A DNA stretch of 64,000 bases, from assembly GCA_025201375.1 (NCBI GenBank), contig JAIWZP010000022.1:310001-374000 (forward strand). The letters run 5' to 3'. The notes under the pieces were generated by a model. That model was not told the DNA's origin, searched no databases, and saw nothing but the letters and a program-made list of their open reading frames with translations. Position 1 is the stretch's first letter. Each line of letters starts with the position of its first letter. A program made the position numbers and the translations under genes. Below are positions 11,462-21,696 of this stretch, one piece after another. The stretch comes from Gongronella butleri. Lineage: Eukaryota; Mucoromycota; Mucoromycetes; Mucorales; Cunninghamellaceae.

Positions 11462-12500
11462 GTGGCCGGGTGGAATTTAATTAATGATTTGATCGAGAAA
11501 CGCCTAATCAATCTTCTAGTTGGATGGAAGGTCACTCGACTCGCAACGGCCGAGAATGTCCAGGCAAGTTTGATGTACAGCAGCTCAAATCTTAGCTTGG
11601 ACAAAGTATCAAAGTACCGAATTGTGCAAATTTACAATTGCTGGCACTCAAAAACCATCGGTAGAGCGCTGAAACGCGTCGCATCGTGTTCCAACCATCA
11701 AGCAGCGCCGACTGGGACTCAAGTTACAGCGGATACAAATCAATAGAGCGCAGCACACGCAAATCAAAATTTTGCCCTTGGCGAGCTCCAAATCAAAAAT
11801 CGAAAAATCAGGTCCCCAGAATTGCGTCAAACTTGCACACAAGTTGAAGCACATGGAGAAACCGCTGAAATGACAAAAACGAGGCGCGATCCATTAGCGC
11901 AATCGCGAGCTATGAGCAATTTAAATTTAAATTTAAATTTAAATTTCAAACGCGAATATCACGGAAAGGACACACTCATGGAGCCGCGCTGGCGCGTACA
12001 TAAGCAAAAGACTTGCCAGGAGCATATATTTGATTAGGAACATACCCGTGTGAATTGACGTCTGACGCGGTTTACGACGTGTAGAAATATGCCTATGATT
12101 TTGAAACCGTGTCTAAATGGCTAAAAACCAATTTTCTCATTGATCACCGATGTTTTCGTATGCAGCGAGCCAAGCTCTTTCTAATGACGCGTATTTTTCA
12201 GAGATACATGCACTTTTCGTTGAGATGAACTCGTGGCAAAAAGTCGCAGCTTTTTGCGTTTAGCGTAAAGTCCAGTCGATGAACTCCTGGTTTAATTTGA
12301 TTTTCATCGGTGAACGAGAAGAGTTATTATGTGGTTGAAAGGCGTGGCGATCAGAGGACCTGAAATTCACCATTTTCATGTTGTCGACTGTACCCTTTGG
12401 AAAATATGTCATTTTTGAAAAATGGACTAAGCTCGCCATAGACTGATCAAAATGTTGCAGGGAAGGGCTCATTTGAATGGGAAACGTCTGAATTCGTGCA
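11462..12500 (+). repeat. Dispersed ~1-kb repeat, copy A
   Basis: It aligns over about 1 kb with 15770-16760 and, in reverse orientation, with about 51400-52000; a shorter version lies at 59570-59920. Shared landmarks include gagctccaaatc, gaattgcgtcaaacttgcac, tctgacgcggtttacgacg and gattttgaaaccgtg. A frame beginning Pro-Glu-Leu and containing QTCTQ stays readable in several copies (see findings), so the repeat may descend from a protein-coding mobile element. No terminal repeats or target duplications could be defined by eye. Confidence 0.7.
11919..11947. repeat. (AAATTT)n microsatellite
   Basis: About five perfect hexamer units inside repeat copy A. Copy B at the corresponding place (about 16215) has only one unit, so the expansion happened after the copies separated. 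Confidence 0.85.
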
Positions 12501-12861
12501 GGAAAAGATTTTTTTTTTTTTTTTTTTTTTACTTGGTTGTAAATCATCTAAAAATATCCAAATTTCCTTGGATATGCTCCAATGACAATTTTCTCGCAAA
12601 ACTTTTTAATTTCTATCCATATAAATTGCACAACATGCAAATAGAAGACGCCAAAAATATAAACAGCTATTTCAAATATTAAGAACAAGTTGGAAATGAT
12701 CCAGTAGCAAGACTAAAAACACAATTTGAGGCGCTTTCATGCACAAACATGCATGTCATCCGCGTTTACATGAATGCCCAGCCTTACTACATGACAATTG
12801 AAGCCTCAAAGCTTGAATTCTATTTATTGCTTTATTCTGTATGTTTTTACAAGTAAAATGC

Positions 12862-13023
12862 TCAATTTTCATCAAGTCCTTGGGTTTTGGCCTCGTAATC
12901 ATAGTCCTTGATGGCTGACAGCGCCTTGACGTTCTCGTACACCTTCCAGATTTCCGGTGTGTCCTTGGCATTGATCTGCTGCGCGAGTCCATTGGCATCG
13001 TAAAAGCGCACCCATGAATAAAG
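12862..13023 (-). pseudogene. GST copy, C-terminal fragment (split GST)
   Basis: The minus strand encodes the last 53 residues of a GST, from LYSWVRFYDANGL to GLDEN and a TGA stop, nearly identical to GST copy 2. At 13023 the similarity stops abruptly at aagcgcacccatgaataaag and unrelated sequence begins. The matching N-terminal piece lies about 1.9 kb away at 14918-15004. The residues between (about 22-155) are missing. Confidence 0.85.
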
Positions 13024-13184
13024 CCAAGACTTAACCCTAATTTGATCAACTTACCCCCTTTTTTCGCACGACACAAAGTAAAACTTGAAAGGGCCAAGAC
13101 CTGTTTTTTTGGTGTCTCTTTTTCTCTCTTTGACCACTTTTTTTCCTTGCCCCCCTTTTTTTTCCTTCTTGCCCTCTTGATATC

Positions 13185-13478
13185 ATGCCAATCCCACCCG
13201 AAATCACAAAGTTCGAGACGAATCGCATCTCCAAGAAGATTAAACAGCAGTCCGGTGGACCCTATCGTGCGACGTACCAAGCAAGTCGCCTACTAGCTGC
13301 GATGAGTGACGACATTGTCAAGTGACTTTGCTGGGAGATCAAGGCCAGCGATCGCCAAGGAAAACAACCATTGACCATTGAGGAAGTCAATTCAGCCATT
13401 CGTGCCATTATGCCAGAAAGTCTGGCGGAGGATGTCATTGCGTACGCCACGAGCAAGTCGGCAAACGGCAGTGCTTGA
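13185..13478 (+). pseudogene. Divergent histone H2B-like reading frame with in-frame TGA
   Basis: From the ATG at 13185 a frame of 97 codons runs to TGA at 13476-13478, broken only by a TGA at 13323-13325 (codon 47). The part after the break reads like the H2B C terminus: TIEEVNSAIRAIMPESLAEDV against the H2B pattern of TSREIQ, AVRLLLP and GELAKHA, then ATSKSANGSA. The part before it corresponds to H2B helices alpha1-alpha2. In the alignment the TGA sits where H2B has Arg, so a CGA-to-TGA transition explains it. There is no Lys-rich N-terminal tail. AATAAA follows at 13504. It lies inside the insert that splits a GST copy, with no H2A partner nearby. It is probably a dead or dying histone-variant gene. 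Readthrough is possible but unsupported. Confidence 0.6.
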
Positions 13479-13540
13479 TTTTTTGCTCTTTTTTTTTTTT
13501 TGAAATAAAATGGCATTGTTGTTCTCGTGATCCAGATGAA

Positions 13541-14246
13541 TCAATGAAAAATCGCCTTTTTTGGGAAAATTAATGGGACTTGATTACGTATTTGATAGCG
13601 GCGTGTAGTCAATTCGTGCTTGACACTTGGCATCATCTTGAAATAACGCCGGATAGACACACATTTGCACACGGAAGCCGCCATGACTCGTGAGAATCCG
13701 TCGTGGGTTCCTATCATGTTCAATGCCGCGGGTCGCGGGCAATGGTGAGCGCCCGCGTTGTTTTGTCAACGGGCGTCCAGGTTCCTCAAACAGGCGCCAG
13801 CACGATGCCTAACCGGTTATTTTTTTTTTTTTTTTTTTACTAATCAAATTGACGACATGACGTACACCGCGCGATGCTGATGATGAAAAAAAAAGAGACG
13901 CTGGCCCGCAATTCCCACTTTTTTAAACATAATCTACTTTCAAAAAGACGCAGTCTGCCACATAATTCGATCCGAGAGTCTTGAGGGTCACGTCGCGACG
14001 CGGCGTGCAAAACATGAGTATGAATGCCGATGAATTGACATGGCCGTGGCATGCATGCTGCCCATGTCACGGCCCCCTTCCACAAACAAAAAAAAAAAAA
14101 TCGCTTACTGCGTCGGTGCCCCCACAAACAAAATGTGGCCACCATGACAAATACAATGACGATGAGGCACAGAGTCGGTTGAAAAAAAAAAAATGACCGC
14201 AGGTACCCTCATCAGCATAATGACGGCAAAACACGGTCCTTGACGA

Positions 14247-14280
<34 letters not shown>

Positions 14281-14380
14281 AAAAGTACACTCATTGACTC
14301 ACGCATAGCGCCCGATCCTTTTTTTTTCACAAATATCAAATCCTTCCGGCCCTAAAAAGTATAAAAGTGCCTGATTTCGA
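13541..14380. other. Coding-like fragments of unknown origin
   Basis: No complete gene can be built. On the minus strand 13587-13769 ends with a natural-looking stretch (GGFRVQMCVYPALFQDD, about 36 residues in all) and a stop. Another minus frame at about 13950-14060 has LMFCTPRRDV with a GTAAGC donor upstream near 14106. On the plus strand the ATG at 13683 opens a 21-codon stretch followed by a GTGAGC donor. None matches a family I know; they may be decayed exons. Confidence 0.3.
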
Positions 14381-14483
14381 TGGCGGTAATTCCAGTACAA
14401 AAATCATCAAGCATTAAGACCGCTGTCCGTGGCAATCAATGCAAGCCCACTTTGGTGTTGGTCGCCAAGTCCATCCCTTGCAG

Positions 14484-14917
14484 GCGTCCCTGGCTTTGCT
14501 CTCATTGTCCATCAATCCAATCATGCCGTCTTTTTGCCTGGCGTTCCTGGGCCGGTCCCATGCAAGCACCAACAGCTCCCAACCAAAGGGTACAAAAAAA
14601 AAAAAGAGAGAGAGAGAGAGAGAAAGACATTGACGCAAAGCTGATCTTTCTTTTTTTCTTTTTTTTTTTTTTTAGGCCGAGTCGTGTGGTATGGCTGCGG
14701 TTACTTTCCGTCACAATACTTGTCCAGCCACATGGACTCACGCCCTCGGTGCTGCGCGCCTTGGTACGCCCCATTCCTCTCCTTCCTTTTTCTTTCCCCT
14801 TTCCTTTTTTTTATGCCCTCTTTTGCTTTGCCCTCCCCTTCTTTTTTTTTTTTTTTTGACAATCCGCCACGGTTACAGCCCTGGTACAACTGGATACATT
14901 CCATCATTGGTTTGTAG
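14484..14917 (+). pseudogene. 3' part of an unidentified spliced gene
   Basis: Three exons can be joined in phase: about 14484-14589, 14676-14763 and 14879-14917. The introns have GTAC donors and strongly T-rich acceptors (tttag, ttacag). The frame reads GVPGFALIVHQSNHAVFLPG, then KGPSRVVWLRLL, and ends PWYNWIHSIIGL and stop. I do not recognise the family. The stop codon ends exactly at 14917, where GST-derived sequence starts, and the GST's own aataaag at 14931 could serve as poly(A) signal. The 5' part is not identifiable. Pseudogene status is assumed because no start was found. Confidence 0.35.
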
Positions 14918-15004
14918 AAGCGCACCCACGAATAAAGCACGAATGTCACGAATTGGGCTGCCACGACCGCCATCATAAAAGTAAATGAGTTCAAACTTGA
15001 CCAT
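14918..15004 (-). pseudogene. GST copy, N-terminal fragment (split GST)
   Basis: The ATG at 15004 opens a frame identical in style to GST copy 2 for 21 residues (MVKFELIYFYDGGRGSPIRD). It then jumps directly into the sequence for LYSWVRFY of the C-terminal domain, out of register. About 130 codons are deleted. The promoter, with a TATA-like element at 15085-15092, is still present, so a short non-functional transcript could be made. Confidence 0.85.
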
Positions 15005-15084
15005 GGTTGATTTGTGAGTTGAAAGGGGGTTGAAAGGGAGTGAATGTGTTGTATTTTTTTTCTTTCCAATGATCCAGTGATTGT

Positions 15085-15092
15085 CTTTTATA
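15085..15092 (-). promoter_or_regulatory. TATA box of the split GST copy
   Basis: TATAAAAG on the minus strand, 81 bp upstream of the ATG, at the same relative place as in GST2 and the truncated copy. Confidence 0.5.
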
Positions 15093-15769
15093 AGTGCAAA
15101 GGATGAATAATCCATGGCCTTGAGGGCAAAGACAGACAAATGGGCTAATGATTTGTCATGGCCGGACGCGCGCGCGTTCCAGGGTACAAAAAAAAAAAAA
15201 ACAAAAAAAAAAAGAAACAAGAGAGCAGTAGATGCACGCTGAACAGAATCCTGGGAAGGCGGAGCTTGCGTCCCAAATACCCACTTTACTGCGGTAAATC
15301 CAGTGTAACAGCGACCCTTGGAACAAAAAGGCAAAACGGCGAGCTTTGATTGACAGCCCCATTTTTGTCAATCCTTGCTGCGCCTTATTATCGGCGCATT
15401 GGCCGTCAGGTACACGTCATGCAAGAAGTTGGCAAAATGGCCAAGCAGTCGAGCCGCATTTATCCAAAATTCTCGTTTTATTTTCATTTTGGCATGTGAA
15501 TCGAGCTCTTTTTGATAAAATGTCTTTTTAGGTGACATAAAGGACACAATTGAGGTCACAAAGAGACAACTGATGACAAAAAAAGAATGCATGATGGGCA
15601 GGCGTGTAAAAGGCGACACTTAAACCCGATTTGAACAGGCACAGGTGTATTCAAGTTTGAGCACTTTGGCAGTGTGAAAAGCGCAGATTTTTGAGCACGC
15701 GAAATGAAAATAGGCTCACCACGGGCAGATACAAGTAGATCGAGAGAAAATAAAAATAAAGCTTAAAAT

Positions 15770-16760
15770 CTACCAATTCGTGATTTACTCAAGAACTGCC
15801 TAATCAACCCTCGAGTTTGATGGGAGGTCCCTCGACTCGCAACAGCCGAGAACATTCGAAGCAAGTTTGGTGTGCATCAGGTGAAGCTGTAGCTAGACAA
15901 AGCATCAAAATGTCAAATTGTGCAAATTTGCCATTGCTGGCATTCAAAAACCATCTGTAAGCGCCGAAAAGCATCGCATCGTGATCTGACCAGCCAGAAA
16001 CATCGAGTGGAACTCAAGTTGCAGCAGTTACAAGTCATTAGAGCGCAGCGCACGTAAATCAAAATTTTGCCCTCGGCGAGCTCCAAATCAAAATAAAAAA
16101 ACAATGTCTCCAGAATTGCGCCAAACTTGCACACAAGATGAAGCACATGGAGAAATCGCAGAAATGACAAAATGTGGCGCGATCCATTGACTCAATCTCA
16201 AGCAATGGTTGATTTTAGTTTAAATTTCAAACGCAAATATCACGGAAAAAAACACACCTATAAAGCCGTTCTGATGCGTCCGCAAGCAAGAGACTCACCA
16301 TGGGCATGGATTTGATTAGGAACAGACGCGTATGAATCGACGTCTGACGCGGTTTACGACGCGTCGAAAAATCTCTATGATTTTGAAACCGTGCCAAAAA
16401 TGACAAAAAGCACTTTTGTCATGAATCATCGATGTTATCTATGCAGCAAACTATGATCTTTCTGATGGTGCGTGTTTCTCAGAGACACATGCACTTTTCG
16501 TTGAGATGTCCTTGTGGTGAAAAATCGCAGCTTTTTGGCTTTTGCGCCAAACCCAGTCGAAGGACATTTTGGTTTTTATTTGATTTTCGTTGGTGAATGA
16601 GAAGGATTTATCATATACTGTAGTTGAATGGCGTGGCAATCTGAGGACCTACCGTCTTTGGAAAATCCGTCATTTTTGAAAATTGTCAAAGCTCGCCATG
16701 TACTGATCAAAATATTGCAAGGAAGGGCTCATTTGAACGAGACACATCTGAACTTGTGCA
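15770..16760 (+). repeat. Dispersed ~1-kb repeat, copy B
   Basis: Direct-orientation paralogue of copy A (11462-12500). Shared order: ctcgactcgcaac, gagctccaaatc, gaattgcgccaaacttgcac, tctgacgcggtttacgacg, gattttgaaaccgtg and gcacttttcgttgagatg. Small indels are frequent. Confidence 0.75.
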
Positions 16761-17102
16761 GAAAAAGTCTATTTTTTATTTGACTGTAAATTGGTCGAAA
16801 AACAAGCAAAACACGTTGGAAATGTTCCAATAGCAATTTTCGCGCCAGACTTTTTAATTTTGTCCATTTAAATTGCACGTTACGCACACATAGACGCCAA
16901 ACTTATATACTGCTAATTTAGACCTTAAGAACAAATTGAAAAAGATCGAGGACAAGACCAAAAGCACAATCTGAGGCGCTTTCATGCACAAACATGCGAG
17001 TCTTCCGCGTACACATTGATACCCAGCCTTATTACATGACAATTGAAGCTACAAAGCTTGAATTCTATTTATTGCTTTTATATGTATTTACTAGTAAAAC
17101 AT

Positions 17103-17738
17103 TTAATTTTCATCAAGTCCTTGGGTTTTGGCTTCGTAATCATAGTCCTTGATGGCCGAAATTGCCTTGACGTTCTCATAAACCTTCCACATTTCCGGCG
17201 TGTCATTGGCATTGATCTGCTGCGCTAGGCCATTAGCATTGTAAAAGCGCACCCACGAATAAAGCACAAGATCAGACAAAGATGTCTTGTCGCCGTGGTA
17301 GTGTCCATTGCTGCCATTGGCCTTGAGCCACTTTTCGTGATTCGTCACGAGCAGATCTAGCACCTTGTCAAAGAAACCGCGATACACCTCCTTGCCTTCA
17401 GGGAAAAAGACATAGCCAGCACCACCGTCCAGCCACAATTCCGTGATTTGATTGTAAATCTGCAGCTGCAGCGAGCTTTCCTTGATGTCTTCGTGGGGAT
17501 ACAGATTGAAGCGACGCGCCAGGTACAGTTCGATGATGTTGGCCTCGGCAAGCTGCCACTTGTCACCATTGTCCTCAATCACATTCAGAAGTGGGATGTA
17601 ACCAAAAGGAGTGTCAGCCTTGCCAGAGGGCCAGTCAGGGTTGATCTCGGTCCAGTCAGCGCCAACATAGTTGAGGATGTCGCGAATTGGGCTTCCACGA
17701 CCGCCATCGTAAAAGTAAATGAGCTCAAACTTGACCAT
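17103..17738 (-). CDS. Glutathione S-transferase, sigma-like, copy 2
   Basis: A single-exon 211-residue protein with the same layout as copy 1: FELIYFYDGGRGSPIRDIL with Tyr8, EANIIELYLARRF for glutathione contacts, and a helical C-terminal domain (LSDLVLYSWVRFY, ending GLDEN). No inactivating change is visible. A TATAAAAG box lies 69 bp upstream. The broken copies at 12.9/14.9 kb and 21.7 kb are closest to this one, so it or a close ancestor was the source of the duplications. It transcribes away from the neighbouring F-box gene, sharing a promoter region of about 1 kb. Confidence 0.9.
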   Translation of the reverse strand: MVKFELIYFYDGGRGSPIRDILNYVGADWTEINPDWPSGKADTPFGYIPLLNVIEDNGDKWQLAEANIIELYLARRFNLYPHEDIKESSLQLQIYNQITELWLDGGAGYVFFPEGKEVYRGFFDKVLDLLVTNHEKWLKANGSNGHYHGDKTSLSDLVLYSWVRFYNANGLAQQINANDTPEMWKVYENVKAISAIKDYDYEAKTQGLDEN

Positions 17739-18728
17739 GGTTGATTTTTGAGATTGAGAGAATTGAGTTGAGATTGGTTTTTTTTTTCCCTTGCTTCTGT
17801 GGTCGACTTTTATAGAACAAAGGATGAATAATCCATTGAATCATTTGCAAAAACAATCATACAGGCAATTGATTTGTCATGGCTGAAGGCGCGCGATTCA
17901 TGGGCAAAATGAGAAAAAATCATACTAAAACAAGAGGACGCGTGGCAACGACATTCCAGGGAATGCGGAGATTCAAGCGCGCAGAAACTCGTGTTGCTGC
18001 GGCGGATCATGTGCAACAGCGACCCTTGGAAAAAAGGCAAGATCTGTCTGCGAGCCCCACTTTTCGGTGCCCAATGCTGCGCCTTGCCACGGCGCATCTT
18101 CCGTGATGAATAATTTAATGTGACCACGCGCGATCTGCATCCGGATCTTTGTAGGATTGAACGTTGAGAGCTAGTCCACCTCTTTCTTTTTTATTTTCAT
18201 TTTCATTTTTTTCTCATTCTTTTCTTTTCTTTTATTCCTCTTTTTCCTTTTTTTTTTTTTTTTTTTGCCTGATTCACCCCAGTGATCACGACTCTTTCTT
18301 ACACATACTCTTTCTAAATGTCAAATTGGGAGCACAAGAATACAACTCGGAGACGAGTGCGGTTGTTGACCCGCAGATCAGATTACAAGAGGCAATAAAA
18401 TAAGGGTGTGTGGAGGGCATACAGTACGATGGACATGATGATCATTGGCTGGTCTCTGGGGAGCATCGCTAAAGACAATGGCATGTGTGCGATATTTTCA
18501 TTGAAAAATATGTGCTGAGTGACAGAAAGATTAACAAAGGCGTCAAAGAAGCGCTTGTTTGAGCTGCGGTTACGCAATGGCCCATGCTTCGCATAGCTGC
18601 GGGCCGGGGTTCATTTATTTGTGTAATGCATACTCCCTAAAACGGCCAAGCCTTTTTTGTTTTTTTTTTTTTTTTTTTTTCGTTTCCGCCGTTTTTTTTC
18701 TTTGTTTTGCCATACCATCAGGGCAAAT
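17739..18728. other. Divergent promoter region GST2 / F-box 1
   Basis: About 1 kb between divergent genes. It is repeated almost intact at 22092-23049. A T/C-rich stretch with a T18 run near 18250 and another T run at 18660-18680 immediately precede the F-box start. No other gene. Confidence 0.6.
17807..17814 (-). promoter_or_regulatory. TATA box of GST copy 2
   Basis: TATAAAAG on the minus strand, 69 bp upstream of the ATG at 17738. The same element recurs at 22171-22178 upstream of the truncated copy. Confidence 0.55.
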
Positions 18729-20819
18729 ATGGATGCCCTTCCTGATGAATTGCTTACGTGCATCTTTAATTATCTTCCAATCTACGATTTAAAGACGGTG
18801 CGCCTCTGTCAGCGACGTTGGAATCGAGGGAGCTCGTCCTTGCTTTTCAAAAAAGCGACATTTTGTCTCGCCCAGCCGCTTGACAAGCGAAATGAGCAAT
18901 TGGACTTTTTGACGACACCACTTACGTGCTCAAGCACTGCACCTGGGTATCTGGTGCGTGATCTGCTTATCCACCACCAACATAAACCTGGCCCGCTTAA
19001 CCTTCTGTCGCGTCTCAATGATACCATGCCATCAATTGCGCGACTCAAAATCGACAAATGCGCCTGCTATCCAAAATTAGATTTTTGGGCCACTAGGCGG
19101 ATCAACCGTGTCCGTGGCATCCGTTTGCAACAACCCTCATCCCCCGAAAGAGACGATCCAGATGTTGACCGTCCAATTGACGTGAATGCGACGTGGCAAG
19201 CCGCCATGATGCGATGGTCTAATCTCCAGTCAATTGAACTCCAAGGAGCCCAATTAGGCATGACGATCGACTGGGCCTCTCCAGTCAATACCTTGGTGAC
19301 GCACCTCAATTTGGACCATGATGAAGTGCGATTGGATGCCAATATCTTTTCAAAGATGCCCTCCATGTTCCCGTCTCTCCGCTATTTGGCGTGTCTGGTT
19401 CGAGATGAAAGTGGAACGAATGCTCTTTTGGATCAATTGCGCGAGCTACGTGCTTACTATGAGAAAAGCGAGCAAGAATTGGTTTCGCGTGGACTGGCAT
19501 GGACAACGCTTCGCGAGATGAAATTGCGGTTGTTCCTGAACCCTTTGGACACGTGCTATTTGCTGCTGGCGGTGGCCATGATGGCACGCAATCTGGCCAA
19601 TTTGACACTTATCGAAACTCGCTATGGCCACGATGCGTCAGACCCTTTTCCCGTGTCTCCAGAGAATGCCGGGGCGTGTGTCTTGAGCGATGGCCTCCCA
19701 CCGAGTTTCAAGGCGCTGCAATCGCTCAAGATTCAAAATGTTTGTGTCAACACACTGATGGCGTCCGCTCTTTTCCGCACGACAGAACAATTGGCGCGTT
19801 TTGACCTTGACTGGTCACGCGCGTTCGTATTCAACGACAACATCGACGAAATACAGGCCTACACACCCGATCACGCGCTCTTTGATGGCATGCGCACAAT
19901 TAGCAAGCCAACACTCCGCGAATTCGCCTTTAAATATCACGATCTCATACACGGATGCCAATTGCTTGCTTGTATCATTGTGCCGGCCTTTACTGATCTC
20001 GTGAAGCTGAAAATCGATCTTATTAAGGAGCTTTGCATGGATATGGTGCTTGAACAGATGCCACGCCTTGAAATTCTCGAATTAAGAATGTCCAGCAGCG
20101 CCACTGACGAAAATGGCACGCCTGTCGTAAAATACCCCACGCGACGTGTTCCGCACGCTCTGAAAAACGTAGATATCGAGGTATCGTACGACCAGGGGCT
20201 TGTTGCACCTAAGAACCTTGACAATATCAACCCAGGCACCATCCATTACCGATTCACAGAACACTTTGCCTTTGACTGGGCGTACAAGGAGCCCAATGAC
20301 GATGACACGTTCTTCACATGGTTGGCGCCTGACGCGCAAAAAATGGTCATGGATGTGAATCAATGGAGAGAAGCACCGGGAGTGGATATGAGTCTTTCGT
20401 GGGCATGCTTTCCAAAATGTCATTTGGCAGAATTAGTTCTCTGTAAACCCGAGATGAAAGTAGGCGATTTTGGCCATCCTTCGTTGGACCGTGACCCATT
20501 TGGCGCGATCGTGGAATATCAAGCCGAACCTGGACCTGATGACCCGAAATTGCGCATTTATCACTTGGACAAAGATGGGTTGGCCATAAAGTCACTAAAT
20601 CACGAGTCAGACCTCATTGGCTTCCTGGAAACGTTGCTACCTGTCCTCTACATACAACAAAAAGAGGTTCGCCATCGGCGCCGGAGAAACTCGCCATATT
20701 ATTATGAACCTTTTGAATTTGACTTTCCTGGTCCTGCAACCGCTACCCTGTTGATTGTGCTTGCAAAAGCGATCGACAAAACGAATGTCTTCATGAAATC
20801 ACAGAGTATGCCGCTATAA
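18729..20819 (+). CDS. F-box/LRR-like protein 1
   Basis: A single-exon 696-residue protein. It starts at the ATG after a long T tract, directly with an F-box (LPDELLTCIFNYLPIYDL, then VRLCQRRWN; residues 4-35). A conserved leader FKKATFCLAQP follows, then irregular leucine-rich segments (for example LRYLACLV, LANLTLIE, LEILELRM) and a C-terminal region with AEPGPDDPKLRIYHLDKDG. Expected role: substrate adaptor of an SCF ubiquitin ligase (inferred from the fold family). It is a close paralogue of F-box 2 and more distant from F-box 3 and 4. No stop or shift is seen. An AATAAA-like signal lies 20 bp after the stop. Confidence 0.85.
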   Translation: MDALPDELLTCIFNYLPIYDLKTVRLCQRRWNRGSSSLLFKKATFCLAQPLDKRNEQLDFLTTPLTCSSTAPGYLVRDLLIHHQHKPGPLNLLSRLNDTMPSIARLKIDKCACYPKLDFWATRRINRVRGIRLQQPSSPERDDPDVDRPIDVNATWQAAMMRWSNLQSIELQGAQLGMTIDWASPVNTLVTHLNLDHDEVRLDANIFSKMPSMFPSLRYLACLVRDESGTNALLDQLRELRAYYEKSEQELVSRGLAWTTLREMKLRLFLNPLDTCYLLLAVAMMARNLANLTLIETRYGHDASDPFPVSPENAGACVLSDGLPPSFKALQSLKIQNVCVNTLMASALFRTTEQLARFDLDWSRAFVFNDNIDEIQAYTPDHALFDGMRTISKPTLREFAFKYHDLIHGCQLLACIIVPAFTDLVKLKIDLIKELCMDMVLEQMPRLEILELRMSSSATDENGTPVVKYPTRRVPHALKNVDIEVSYDQGLVAPKNLDNINPGTIHYRFTEHFAFDWAYKEPNDDDTFFTWLAPDAQKMVMDVNQWREAPGVDMSLSWACFPKCHLAELVLCKPEMKVGDFGHPSLDRDPFGAIVEYQAEPGPDDPKLRIYHLDKDGLAIKSLNHESDLIGFLETLLPVLYIQQKEVRHRRRRNSPYYYEPFEFDFPGPATATLLIVLAKAIDKTNVFMKSQSMPL

Positions 20820-21696
20820 GCCAACAGCTGATACGAGTCTATAATAAAAAATGAAAATTTTTTATCCGCATCCACACCATTTTACTGCCTTTTTTTCATG
20901 CTCTTATGCTCCGGTGCAACTCTAACACCACCACCAGTTCCTGAGCACCCCGTTTCAACTAAAGCTGCTGTCTTGGTATCATATGCAAACCCAAGGTAAA
21001 AACGAGTCACATGTCGCAAATTTGAAAGATAATCGTGTTTTCTTAAAACACCCCCGGACAAAGCTAGATAAAAGTGCCAAAAGTTGACAATATGATAATC
21101 AACGATAGACAGCTGAATGCAAAAAAAAGGCACAAGGAAACGAAAGAAAAGAACGAAAGAAATCGAAATCATCAGATATTCAAGTATCATATACGCGCAA
21201 ATGTCGCATAATCGTAGAGTGGGTGCGCAATTTAATACACTACCTGTTGCATATGAAGGGAGAGTAAGCAGGCTTTCAGTTGATCCCCTGCTTGTGTCTC
21301 TGGAAGCGCAATTCGGGGAGCAATGCATGTTTGAAATTTGATGCGCTGTCAAGCCGTCGGTTGCGACGATTTTTGCAAAAAAAAAAAAAAAATCTATTTC
21401 TTAGATCAGATTGGGGAAATGGGCGCCAATGGGAAGCAGCATTGAGGTACGTTTCATGAGATTCAACTTTGTGGGTTTCTAGAAAATGGCAGTTGGTTGT
21501 GCCAGAAATGCATTTTCAAATGCTCATCATTAGATAAAGTGTGCCAGAGCCTAATTAGTCAACATCTTCTCAGAGAGGATCATTCAATGAATCACGTCCA
21601 TGCCCTGCACTCCTTGAAGATACTGTACGATCAGGAATTTGGACGCGTTCAAAATTATAAGGTGTTAGACGCGTCGTACGTAAATCATGCGTAAGA
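20820..21696. other. Spacer downstream of F-box 1
   Basis: Repeated at 25159-26015 downstream of F-box 2, including an A-run, the sequence ctcatcattagataaagtgtgccagagc and the end ttagacgcgtcgtacg. No gene is visible on either strand. It ends at the truncated GST. Confidence 0.55.

Larger units (their letters stand above)
11036..12861. other. GST-array spacer A
   Basis: No intact gene. The first 300 bp are the GST1 promoter and leader, similar to the upstream sequence of the other GST copies. Then comes dispersed repeat copy A (separate entry), an (AAATTT)n tract at 11919-11947, a T22 run near 12509, and 300 bp resembling 16760-17100 just before GST2. Confidence 0.6.
13024..14917. other. 1.9-kb insert splitting a GST copy
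   Basis: Unrelated sequence flanked on both sides by the same 20-bp GST segment (aagcgcacccaYgaataaag, at 13004-13023 and 14918-14937). It contains the H2B-like frame, a middle part (13541-14380) with several coding-like but unassigned stretches on both strands, and a spliced-looking gene end at the right. T/A homopolymers of 18-30 bases occur at 13821 and 14249. Confidence 0.7.
15005..17102. other. GST-array spacer B
   Basis: No intact gene. It begins with a GST-type promoter (to about 15560), similar to 11040-11420, continues into repeat copy B and ends with sequence like 12500-12860. Spacers A and B are therefore duplicates, and the array unit is GST + promoter + spacer. Confidence 0.65.

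Noticed and set aside
13323..13325. Selenocysteine reading of the TGA in the H2B-like frame
   Set aside because: The aligned residue in H2B is Arg, not Cys or Sec, and I see no SECIS-like stem in the short 3' flank; a CGA-to-TGA mutation is simpler.
14105..14339. Possible transmembrane exon on the minus strand (LIVIVFVMVATFCLW-type stretch)
   Set aside because: Three frames are open here, no frame joins convincingly to a neighbour, and poly-Phe runs come from a T tract.
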